Part shown: one piece after another, positions 6,315 to 12,077 of the stretch
Numbering within the stretch: the first letter of the stretch is position 1
Layout: each line of letters starts with the position of its first letter
Position numbers and translations under genes: made by a program
Assembly (NCBI GenBank): GCA_031430015.1
Contig: JANPAR010000079.1
Span: 1-12,077 of the forward strand
Source of the DNA: CANJDH01 sp031430015
GTDB lineage: Bacteria; Pseudomonadota; Gammaproteobacteria; Burkholderiales; JAEUOS01
Direction of reading: 5' to 3'
DNA length: 12,077 nt
The notes under the pieces: model-generated
Seen by the model: the letters and a program-made list of their open reading frames with translations, nothing else
The model's database searches: none
Told to the model about the DNA's origin: nothing

Positions 6315-6376
6315 GAGGCGCATGGACCGGGGTTCTACGAGGCTCTGAGCCTGAGAGCCTTGTGCACCAAGGGTTT
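6315..6376. repeat. Short intergenic repeat, copy B
   Basis: Same ends (GAGGCGCATGGA and ACCAAGGGTTT) and same length as copy A at 5566-5627. Its palindromic core AGGCTC-T-GAGCCT (6340-6352) is centred at the same offset. One inner pair differs from copy A in a compensatory way (C-G there, T-A here), which hints at a conserved hairpin. Confidence 0.65.
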
Positions 6377-6425
6377 CAGGTCACCGGCAACAAACCGCGG
6401 GCACGCCGCGCGGCCTTCGGGCGGA

Positions 6426-7397
6426 CTACTCCGCCTGAATATTCAGACTCTTGACAATCTTCGCCCAGCGCTCGAACTCGGCGTTGACAAAAGTGCCGAG
6501 CGCTTGCGGGCTGCTGCTGGCCTCGGCGTTAAGGCCGAGAGTAAGCATGCGCTCGGCGACTTCCGGCGTGCGCAGGATGCGTTCGAGTTCGCGGTTGACG
6601 CGCGTCACCGCTTCGGCGGGCGTGCCGGCAGGGGCAAACAGGGCATGCCAGCCGGTGTATTCGAAACCGGCGAAGGTATCTGCGATCACCGGCGTGTCGG
6701 GCAGGCTCGACGCGCGTTGCGCCGAACTGGCCGCGAGTGCAACAAGGCGGCCGGCCTTGATCTGCGGCAGCAGCGCTGCAGTAGGCAGGCACAGCAACTG
6801 GATGCGCCCGCCAATCGCATCCTGAATCGCCTCGGGCGATTTTTGATACGGCACTTGCGTGAGCTTTATGCCACCGAGCGCGGCGACCATGTCAGCGAGC
6901 ATGCCCGAAAACGTTTTCGGGCCTTCAGTGCCGATCGATATTTTGTCGGGTTGCGCTTTGGCCAGTGCCAGCGCTTCGGCCAGGGTCTTGACGTTGGCGG
7001 AGGGACTGGCGGCAATCAGGAACGGGCTTTTGCCGATCATCGCCACCGGCATGAAATCCTTCTTCGGGTCATACGGCAAATTCTTGAAGGTGTAGACATT
7101 GGTGACGATGGCGGCGGTGGTGCCGTAATAGAACGTGTAGCCATCGGGCGCGGCCTTGGCCACCGCCTGCGCGCCGATCACGTTTTGCCCGCCGGGGCGG
7201 TTCTCGATCACCACCGGCTGGCCGAGCGCCTTGCCCAGCTGCTCGCCGACGTAGCGCGCCATCACGTCAGGGCCGGAACCGGCCGGTTGCGAGAGAACCC
7301 ATTTGACCGGCTTGCTGGGCCAGGCTTGGGCGTGCGCACTTTGCGCCGAAAGCAGCGCGGCTGCGCTGGTCACCAGCGCAATCAGGATGTTTCTCAT
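6426..7397 (-). CDS. Tripartite tricarboxylate transporter receptor, TctC/Bug family
   Basis: A 323-residue periplasmic solute receptor. The N-terminus is a Sec signal peptide (MRNILIALVTSAAALLS, cleavage probably after AHA at 21-23) followed by WPSKPVKWVLSQPAGSGPDVMAR, the usual opening of Bug proteins. The family motifs VVIENRPGGQNVIGAQAVAKAAPDG and the C-terminal GWHALFAPAGTP are present. These receptors bind carboxylates and deliver them to TctAB-type membrane partners or act in sensing; no tctA or tctB lies in the window, as is common for the many orphan Bug genes in Burkholderiales. The start at 7397 has a strong AAGGAG site. It lies 35 bp after the hydroxylase gene in the same direction, which suggests that its ligand is an aromatic acid or related substrate of that pathway. 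Confidence 0.92.
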   Translation of the reverse strand: MRNILIALVTSAAALLSAQSAHAQAWPSKPVKWVLSQPAGSGPDVMARYVGEQLGKALGQPVVIENRPGGQNVIGAQAVAKAAPDGYTFYYGTTAAIVTNVYTFKNLPYDPKKDFMPVAMIGKSPFLIAASPSANVKTLAEALALAKAQPDKISIGTEGPKTFSGMLADMVAALGGIKLTQVPYQKSPEAIQDAIGGRIQLLCLPTAALLPQIKAGRLVALAASSAQRASSLPDTPVIADTFAGFEYTGWHALFAPAGTPAEAVTRVNRELERILRTPEVAERMLTLGLNAEASSSPQALGTFVNAEFERWAKIVKSLNIQAE

Positions 7398-7432
7398 CGA
7401 TGTTCTCCTTGGGAATCCTTGGGAAATTAGGC

Positions 7433-9049
7433 TCAGGCAGTGCACGCAGCGTGATATGCGGCGGTGAGCGATGCGATGTCTTCGAGGCTGGATGCTACGC
7501 CGTAAACGTAGTGGTCGGAGCGCACCAGGGCGGCGATGACGCCGTGTTTGGCGAACCATGCCGCAGCGATGCCATCAGCTTCTTCAAATCCCGCCACGCC
7601 GATTTGGATGACGCTCGCACCGCATTGTTTGACGGCAGGGAGTGCGGCGATCTGCTCGGCGGTGGCGGCATCGCTGCGGTTGCTCAGGTTGCCGGTGTTG
7701 CCCGGACTGCCTGCGCTGTCCGTGTTGCCCGCGCGGCTCGGGTTGACGCTGGCGCTGAGCATCAATCGCAAGCCGTGCCCTGCCACGTCATCAAGCAGTG
7801 CACTGCCGTTCTGATGCTTGATGCGCGGCTGCGGGAACAGCGTGCCCTTGGCCGCATGCGCCCCGGAGGAGAGCAGCCCTGCTTCGAGCGGCGGAATCAA
7901 ATCCTGACGCGGCACGCTCTTCACGATGCCGCCTGCCTGCGCGAGCAAATCCGCGTCGCGCTTGCGCGCCTTGCGTTCATCGCGCTCGCAGATGGTGTGG
8001 CCGATGTGCTTGATGGTGGTGGTGAGGTGTCTGACATGCGCGCTACGCTCGAGGCCGTAGGTGTCGAGCAAGGCGTCATGCGCACGCCCCTGCAATACGG
8101 CGGCAAGCTTCCACGACAGATTGGCCACATCGCGAATCCCCTGGCACATGCCCTGCCCGAGGAAGGGCGGCTGCTGGTGCGCGGCGTCACCAGCGAGGAA
8201 CACGCGCCCCTTGCGCCACTCGCGCGCCACCAGCGCGTGAAAACGGTAACTCGCGCGCCGCCACAAGGTGCCATCGTCAGGCGTGATCCAGCGTGCAAGC
8301 AGCTTCCATACTGCCGCATCATCCTCGAACTGTTGCGGCGTTTCATCCGGCAACAGCATGATCTCCCAGCGCCGGTGCTCGCCCACGCCAATCAGGAAGG
8401 TGGTGGGACGCGCCGGCTCGCAAAACTGCGCGCTCGTTTTCGGCAGCTTCCCCGCACCGCGCGCATTGACGCCCACATCGACCACCAGCCAAGGCTCGTC
8501 AAAGTCGAGGTCATCGTGTTCGATGTTGAGGATGCGCCGCACGGTGCTCGACGCGCCGTCGCAGCCGGTCACGTAACGCGCGCTGACGCTGCGTATCGCC
8601 CCGCCGCACTGGAGCGACAGCGTGACCCCGTTAGCATCCTGCGTGAGCGCAGTCAGCTCTTCGCCAAGCGACACCTCCACTCCCGGCGTGGCGGCCGCGT
8701 GCGCACGCAGCGCCGCTTCGAGCGGTGGCTGGCGAAACACCATCGACGGCGTCCACCCAAGCGGATAGGGCGGATCGATCATGGTGAGAAGGCGGATCAA
8801 CTGGCCATCCACGCCATAGTGCTCCGAAGCGCTGAACGGCGCGACGAAGGGTTGAATCGTTTGCGCCAGCCCGATGTTCTGGAACACGCGCATGATCTCG
8901 TGATCGAGCGCGAACGCGCGCGGCTTGGCGTAGACCTGTGTGGCTTTGTCCACCACCAGCACGCGCAGGCCCTGCGCGCCGAGCAGGCAGGCTGCCGTCG
9001 CACCCGCCGGGCCGAAGCCGATAACGGCAACGTCGTAGTCGAATCTCAC
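7433..9049 (-). CDS. mhpA: FAD-dependent aromatic hydroxylase, MhpA-like (3-(3-hydroxyphenyl)propionate hydroxylase family)
   Basis: A 538-residue class A flavoprotein monooxygenase, which uses NAD(P)H and oxygen to hydroxylate a phenolic ring. It has the N-terminal dinucleotide-binding motif GFGPAG (11-16), the DG motif in VTGCDGASSTVR (about 160-170) and the FAD ribose-binding GDAAH at about 286-291. The following PPFLGQGMCQGIRDVANLSWKL is typical of MhpA relatives. The C-terminal region resembles the thioredoxin-like domain of this family and carries a Ser/Asn/Gly-rich stretch (about 427-460) that looks like a low-complexity insertion. The start is GTG at 9047-9049, 7 bp after the stop of the VOC gene, with no clear Shine-Dalgarno site, so coupling to the upstream gene is likely. 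The exact substrate is not decided by sequence; resorcinol-type or hydroxyphenylpropionate-type phenols are the usual ones. The gene symbol denotes family only. Confidence 0.85.
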   Translation of the reverse strand: MRFDYDVAVIGFGPAGATAACLLGAQGLRVLVVDKATQVYAKPRAFALDHEIMRVFQNIGLAQTIQPFVAPFSASEHYGVDGQLIRLLTMIDPPYPLGWTPSMVFRQPPLEAALRAHAAATPGVEVSLGEELTALTQDANGVTLSLQCGGAIRSVSARYVTGCDGASSTVRRILNIEHDDLDFDEPWLVVDVGVNARGAGKLPKTSAQFCEPARPTTFLIGVGEHRRWEIMLLPDETPQQFEDDAAVWKLLARWITPDDGTLWRRASYRFHALVAREWRKGRVFLAGDAAHQQPPFLGQGMCQGIRDVANLSWKLAAVLQGRAHDALLDTYGLERSAHVRHLTTTIKHIGHTICERDERKARKRDADLLAQAGGIVKSVPRQDLIPPLEAGLLSSGAHAAKGTLFPQPRIKHQNGSALLDDVAGHGLRLMLSASVNPSRAGNTDSAGSPGNTGNLSNRSDAATAEQIAALPAVKQCGASVIQIGVAGFEEADGIAAAWFAKHGVIAALVRSDHYVYGVASSLEDIASLTAAYHAACTA

Positions 9050-9056
9050 GCGCGCG

Positions 9057-9962
9057 TCACACTTTCAGCGCGTCTGCAAATCTGATACGGCGCTGCGCCG
9101 CTTTGAGGTCTGCCGTCGGCGGCGTGCCGATGCCCCAGTGGTCAATCCGCCCCGGCGGCCACTTCCAGTCCTCCGGCATACCGGTTCGGTAGGTCTCATC
9201 GACCGTCGAGACTTCGGCGGTGTACTCGATGACAAAATCAAACGGCCCGAGAAAATAATTGAACAAGTTGTTGCCTGGGCCGTGCCGGCCCGGCCCCCAT
9301 TGAATCGCGTTGCCCGCTTCTTTCATGCGCCCGCCGCCGCGCATCACCGAGTCCAGATCCGGCATCAGAAACGCGATGTGGTTGAGACAATCGTTGTCGG
9401 CATCGGCAAAGGCGATGTTGTGATGATCGGTATTGCAACGCAGGAAGGCCATGATGCGCGTGCGGTCCGACAATTTGAAGCCGAGCGCCTGCTCGTAAAA
9501 CGCTTGTGCGGCGGGCGTGTCGTGGCTGTTCATCACCACGTGCGAGAGCTTCTCGGGCCGGTCACGCACGATGGCGGCATCGGCGTGGCGCATGTCTTCG
9601 CACACTGCACGCAGGATGCGGCCTTGCGGGTCTTTAAAGGCAATGCCATAACCTCCGCCCGGCTCGCTGAGCGCAGCAGGGGCACGCAAGATGGTGCCGC
9701 CGTGGGCCGGCACTGATTGCGCGAGGGCATCGATGTCCTTGCGCGCGGCGCTGCCCAGCGTCACCGCCAGCAACTCGGGTTGCGGAGTCTGCGTGAGCGA
9801 GAGCAAATGGTGGGCTGCGCCGGTGCCGCGCAGGTAGACGGTGGTGGCGGTGCGCGCGGCGACTGTGAGCAGCCAGGTACCGGTGTAAAAAGCTTCGGCG
9901 GCGGCGACATCGGGCACGCCGATTTCGACGCTGCGCAGGCCATTGACGAGAGGAAGTGTCAT
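9057..9962 (-). CDS. VOC superfamily protein, type I extradiol dioxygenase-like
   Basis: A 301-residue protein of two vicinal-oxygen-chelate modules (about 8-123 and 137-255). The second module has a complete metal triad in the expected places: His141 (KLSHVVMN), His195 (LNHIAFLMPD) and Glu246 (FDFVIEYTAEV). This matches iron- or manganese-dependent extradiol dioxygenases that cleave catechols next to the hydroxyl pair. The N-terminal module lacks the triad, as in known two-module enzymes. The ATG at 9962 is chosen because it starts at the usual N-terminus (PLVNGLRSVEIGV); an ATG at 10019 would add an unlikely Gln/Asn-rich extension. It is first in a minus-strand operon with the hydroxylase and the TctC receptor, so it probably cleaves the catechol formed by the hydroxylase. 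Confidence 0.87.
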   Translation of the reverse strand: MTLPLVNGLRSVEIGVPDVAAAEAFYTGTWLLTVAARTATTVYLRGTGAAHHLLSLTQTPQPELLAVTLGSAARKDIDALAQSVPAHGGTILRAPAALSEPGGGYGIAFKDPQGRILRAVCEDMRHADAAIVRDRPEKLSHVVMNSHDTPAAQAFYEQALGFKLSDRTRIMAFLRCNTDHHNIAFADADNDCLNHIAFLMPDLDSVMRGGGRMKEAGNAIQWGPGRHGPGNNLFNYFLGPFDFVIEYTAEVSTVDETYRTGMPEDWKWPPGRIDHWGIGTPPTADLKAAQRRIRFADALKV

Positions 9963-10188
9963 GTCAGAGTCTTCATGTTTACCGTTGGAGGTCTGCTGCG
10001 GCAACTGATGTTGTGGCAAGGTTTGCCAGCGACCGTCGCAGCAACCTGCCCGCGCCCGTCTGCGAGGATGGTATGCACATCCATCATCATTGCCAGTCCG
10101 TATTATGGCTGGCCACGCGTTGTACCGGGTCTGTAAGGGCTGTAGGCGCTCTGCACGGCCTTTAAAAGTGCGGTAGTCTTGTCTGTAG

Positions 10189-10213
10189 AGGTGCGTTGCA
10201 CCTTTCTTTTTTT
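10189..10213 (+). terminator. Intrinsic terminator-like hairpin in the leader of the ABC transporter operon
   Basis: AGGTGC (10189-10194), loop GTT, and GCACCT (10198-10203), followed by TTCTTTTTTT. This is a compact stem with a strong T-tract on the plus strand. No complete gene ends just upstream, and the transporter operon starts downstream, so it may act as an attenuator in the leader. It could alternatively shield the operon from read-through. Confidence 0.6.
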
Positions 10214-10252
10214 GTCCGGCGTTTCACCCTACCCTCACCGGGGAAATTCACC

Positions 10253-10357
10253 ATGATTCAATTTTCTTCTTCGCGCACGCGCAGTGTCGTGCTGAGCCTT
10301 GCGGCCCAGTTGCACGCCAGCCATGCGCTCATGCCCCACCCATCCTACGTTCTCTAA
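10253..10357 (+). CDS. 34-codon upstream ORF (possible leader peptide)
   Basis: Starts at ATG 10253 with GGGGA about 9 bases before it and ends at TAA 10355-10357, 15 bp before the binding-protein ATG and overlapping its ribosome-binding leader. The predicted peptide (MIQFSSSRTRSVVLS...) is rich in Ser, Arg and His and resembles no family known to me. It lies directly after a terminator-like hairpin. It may be a translated leader that influences expression of the transporter, or a chance ORF. Confidence 0.3.
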   Translation: MIQFSSSRTRSVVLSLAAQLHASHALMPHPSYVL

Positions 10358-10372
10358 GAAAGGAAGTGCCAC

Positions 10373-11299
10373 ATGTCCCATCCCGCCCGCTTTACCCTCT
10401 CCGCTCTTGTTGCCTCCCTCCCCCGCGTTTCCTCCCGCCGCAAGCTGTTCACCGCCGCCGCCGCGAGCCTGCTCTCCAGCACCCTGCTGCTGACGCCCGC
10501 AGCCTTCGCCCAGAGCGTCTTCAAGGTCACCACGATCCCGGAAGAAGCGGCCACCGAGCAGACCCGCAAATTTGGCCCGCTGGCCAAGTATCTCGAATCC
10601 AAACTGGGCGTGAAAGTCGAATTCACCCCGGTCAATGACTATGCTGCTGCCGTCGAAGCATTGGTCAACAAGCAGGTCGATCTGGTGTGGTTTGGCGGGT
10701 TTACCCACGTGCAGGCGCAATTGCGTTCGGGCGGCAAGGTAATCCCGTTGGCGCAGCGCGAGGAAGACGCGCAATTCCGCTCGGTGTTCATCACCAACAC
10801 TGATTCAGGCATCAAGACCCTGGCCGATTTGAAGGGCAAGCAGGTGAGCTTTGGCTCGCAGTCGAGCACTTCCGGCCACCTGATGCCGCGCAGCTTTTTG
10901 CTGCAAGCCAAGCTCGATCCGGAAAAGGATTTCAAGCGCGTAGCCTACTCGGGGGCGCATGACGCCACCATCGCTTCTGTCGTCAGCGGGCGCGTGGACG
11001 CGGCTGCTCTCGACATTACCGTGTGGCGCAAGTTTGTCGATGACAAGAAGGTCGATACCGCCAAGACCAATGTGTTCTTCACCACGCCGCCGTATTACAA
11101 CTACAACTGGTCGGTACACGCCGACATGCCGGCCGCGATGCGCGAGCGCATCACCAAGGCGCTGCTGGACCTGTCGATGGATACGCCCGAGGGCAAGGAA
11201 ATCCTGACGCTCAACCGCGCCACCAAATACATCGCGACCCGCGCCGAGAACTACAAGGAGCTGGAGACCGCAGGCCGCAGTGCCGGGCTGATCAAGTAA
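10373..11299 (+). CDS. ABC transporter substrate-binding protein, PhnD superfamily, putative selenate type
   Basis: A 308-residue periplasmic binding protein. The N-terminus has a twin-arginine-like motif Ser21-Arg-Arg-Lys-Leu-Phe26, a hydrophobic stretch and a probable cleavage after AFA (44-46), so export may be through Tat. The mature part follows the phosphonate-bd fold: FKVTTIPEEAATEQTRKFGPL, the DLVWFGGFTHVQA segment (103-115), the ligand-loop SSTSGHLMPRSFLLQ (164-178) and YSGAHDATIASV (192-203). These strings are close to what I recall of proteins annotated as putative selenate ABC transporter binding proteins, relatives of PhnD; the oxyanion bound (selenate, phosphonate, phosphite) is not proven. 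The ATG has AAGGAAG at a good distance. A PhnC-like ATPase gene follows, separated by an 11-bp tandem repeat. Confidence 0.85.
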   Translation: MSHPARFTLSALVASLPRVSSRRKLFTAAAASLLSSTLLLTPAAFAQSVFKVTTIPEEAATEQTRKFGPLAKYLESKLGVKVEFTPVNDYAAAVEALVNKQVDLVWFGGFTHVQAQLRSGGKVIPLAQREEDAQFRSVFITNTDSGIKTLADLKGKQVSFGSQSSTSGHLMPRSFLLQAKLDPEKDFKRVAYSGAHDATIASVVSGRVDAAALDITVWRKFVDDKKVDTAKTNVFFTTPPYYNYNWSVHADMPAAMRERITKALLDLSMDTPEGKEILTLNRATKYIATRAENYKELETAGRSAGLIK

Positions 11300-11330
11300 G
11301 CCTCTGGAGTCAACGCGCAGAAACCACTCG

Positions 11331-11396
11331 GTAATCATCGAGCAACCACCCAGCAACCACCCAGCAACCACCCAGCATCCACCCAGCAATCACGCA
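11331..11396. repeat. 11-bp tandem repeat (six units) in the operon spacer
   Basis: Three identical units GCAACCACCCA (11342-11374) are followed by two degenerate ones (11375-11385 and 11386-11396) and preceded by a diverged one (11331-11341). The repeat lies between the binding-protein stop and the ATPase start. The unit length is not a multiple of three, and no ORF through it is supported, so it is a non-coding minisatellite. Confidence 0.85.
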
Positions 11397-11446
11397 GTGA
11401 GCAGCAGCAACCCGGCAGCAAGCGGCGGCAACAGGACCAAGCACTG

Positions 11447-12077
11447 ATGCGAGTTTCGATCCATGCGCTCGCGGCGCGTCACCCGGCCGCGCGCGTTGAC
11501 AGCGCACCCGCGCTCAAGCCACTCACGATTGAGGTGGCGGCGGGTGAGCAGGTGGCGGTAATCGGCCCGTCCGGGTCCGGCAAGACCACGCTGTTGCACG
11601 CGCTCGCCTGTGCGCTGCAGCCGGCCTCCGGCGGTCTCGAACTCGATGGCACGAACCCGTGGCAGCTCTCCACGCGCGATTTGCAGCGCTTGCGCGGCCG
11701 CTTGTTTTTGGCCCCCCAAGCGCCGCCGCTGCCACCGCGCCAGCGCGTCATCACCGCCGTGCTGGCGGGGCGTTTTCCGCGCCAGTCGCTTGCTGCCAGC
11801 TTGCGCTCCCTGTTCTACCCCACCGGTATTGCCGCGGCACATGAGGCGTTGGCGCGCTTTGATCTGGCGGCCAAGTTGTGGGACCGGGTAGACCGGCTCT
11901 CCGGTGGCGAGCGTCAGCGCGTCGGGCTGGCGCGCGCGTTTGTCTCGGAGGCGTCGTTGTGGCTGATTGATGAACCGCTGTCTTCGCTCGATCCGACCCG
12001 CGCTACCCAGGCGATCGACACCCTGACCCAGGCAGCGCGCGAGCGTGGCGTGACACTGATCACGACGCTGCATCAGG
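11447..12077 (+). CDS. ABC transporter ATP-binding protein, PhnC-like (3' end outside the window)
   Basis: An open frame of 210 codons running off the window. It has all ABC ATPase motifs in order: Walker A GPSGSGKTT (40-48), Q-loop at Gln91 (APQAPPL), signature LSGGERQR (151-158), Walker B LWLIDEP (171-177), D-loop SSLDP (179-183) and switch His209 (TTLHQ). The short length between Walker A and the signature and the association with a PhnD-superfamily receptor place it with PhnC-type anion importers. It would power uptake of the oxyanion bound by the preceding protein, with the permease gene probably downstream. The start is ATG at 11447 with AGGA about 10 bases before it; the 147-bp spacer includes an 11-bp tandem repeat. 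Confidence 0.9.
   Translation, partial: MRVSIHALAARHPAARVDSAPALKPLTIEVAAGEQVAVIGPSGSGKTTLLHALACALQPASGGLELDGTNPWQLSTRDLQRLRGRLFLAPQAPPLPPRQRVITAVLAGRFPRQSLAASLRSLFYPTGIAAAHEALARFDLAAKLWDRVDRLSGGERQRVGLARAFVSEASLWLIDEPLSSLDPTRATQAIDTLTQAARERGVTLITTLHQ

Larger units (their letters stand above)
9963..10372. other. Divergent control region between the aromatic operon and the ABC transporter operon
   Basis: A 410-bp stretch without an annotated major gene. It holds a short inverted repeat GCCAG...CTGGC (10092-10113) around a TATTAT string, an intrinsic terminator-like hairpin (10189-10213) and a 34-codon ORF (10253-10357) just before the binding-protein gene. A 30-codon frame from 10073 (MHIHHH...) is open but has no ribosome site and no family resemblance. 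No regulator gene is visible for either operon, and no convincing Pho box was found. Confidence 0.5.

Noticed and set aside
6273..7430. Plus-strand open frame of 385 codons opposite the TctC gene
   Set aside because: Arg/Gly/His-rich shadow frame without any family motif; the minus strand encodes a complete receptor with a signal peptide.
7400..9085. Long plus-strand open frame (561 codons) opposite the hydroxylase gene
   Set aside because: It mirrors the high-GC codon pattern of the minus-strand MhpA-like gene, has no recognisable domain, and the minus-strand product has clear FAD motifs.
10092..10113. Operator palindrome GCCAG...CTGGC around TATTAT
   Set aside because: Five-base arms with a 12-bp spacer are expected by chance in GC-rich DNA, and no -35 element fits.
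10120..10160. Pho box ahead of the PhnD-like gene
   Set aside because: CTGTAAGGG and CTGTAGGCG repeat with a period of 9, not the 11-bp spacing of Pho boxes, and match the consensus poorly.
10073..10165. Histidine-rich leader peptide (MHIHHH...)
   Set aside because: Only four histidines near the start, no ribosome site, no histidine genes nearby and no fitting attenuator directly linked to it.
11331..11396. CRISPR array
   Set aside because: Units are 11 bp and directly abutting with no spacers; it is a minisatellite.

Overview
The window is high-GC bacterial chromosome, most likely from a betaproteobacterium of the order Burkholderiales. The basis is gene content: a roughly 980-residue vitamin B12-dependent ribonucleotide reductase with a cysteine-rich tail, a TctC-type (Bug) solute receptor beside aromatic-degradation genes, and a PhnD-superfamily ABC transporter. 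This placement is an inference; no rRNA or tRNA gene is present to confirm it.

Layout. (1) Positions 1-2510 form an accessory island beside the 3' end of nrdJ. It starts with a detached second copy of the last ~106 codons of nrdJ (1-321, minus strand). Then come the remnant of a subtilisin-like protease (590-835, minus), a small I9-inhibitor-like ORF overlapping it by ATGA (345-593, minus), and a two-gene plus-strand cassette: a nucleotidyltransferase (970-1974) and a 2H phosphoesterase (2017-2484). (2) Positions 2511-5459 hold complete nrdJ on the minus strand; its own last ~318 bases are the second copy of the repeat. (3) Positions 5460-6425 hold a RidA-family gene on the plus strand flanked by two copies of a short intergenic repeat. 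(4) Positions 6426-9962 hold a minus-strand operon: VOC/extradiol dioxygenase-like protein, MhpA-like flavin hydroxylase and a TctC receptor. (5) Positions 10373-12077 hold the start of a plus-strand ABC transporter operon: a selenate-type/PhnD-like binding protein and a PhnC-like ATPase cut by the window edge.

The strongest candidate for something undescribed is the nucleotidyltransferase plus 2H phosphoesterase pair. One enzyme has the motif to make nucleotidyl linkages and the other has the motif to hydrolyse cyclic or 2'-5' phosphodiesters. They are adjacent and co-directional, clearly poorer in GC than nrdJ, and lie between two nrdJ 3' ends. The two nrdJ ends differ by 18 substitutions and one codon indel. 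Almost all the differences are synonymous, so the copies diverged while both were functional genes, in different lineages, before being joined. This points to horizontal acquisition at an nrdJ 3'-end insertion hotspot, not to a recent local duplication. Whether the pair is a defence, RNA-repair or toxin-type system cannot be decided from this sequence.

The metabolic half reads as an aromatic catabolic module (ring hydroxylation, then extradiol cleavage, with a periplasmic receptor for an organic acid) followed by an independent anion-uptake operon. Points there worth attention are an attenuator-like hairpin plus a 34-codon upstream ORF ahead of the binding-protein gene, an 11-bp tandem repeat between that gene and its ATPase, and a RidA protein lacking the usual catalytic arginine.
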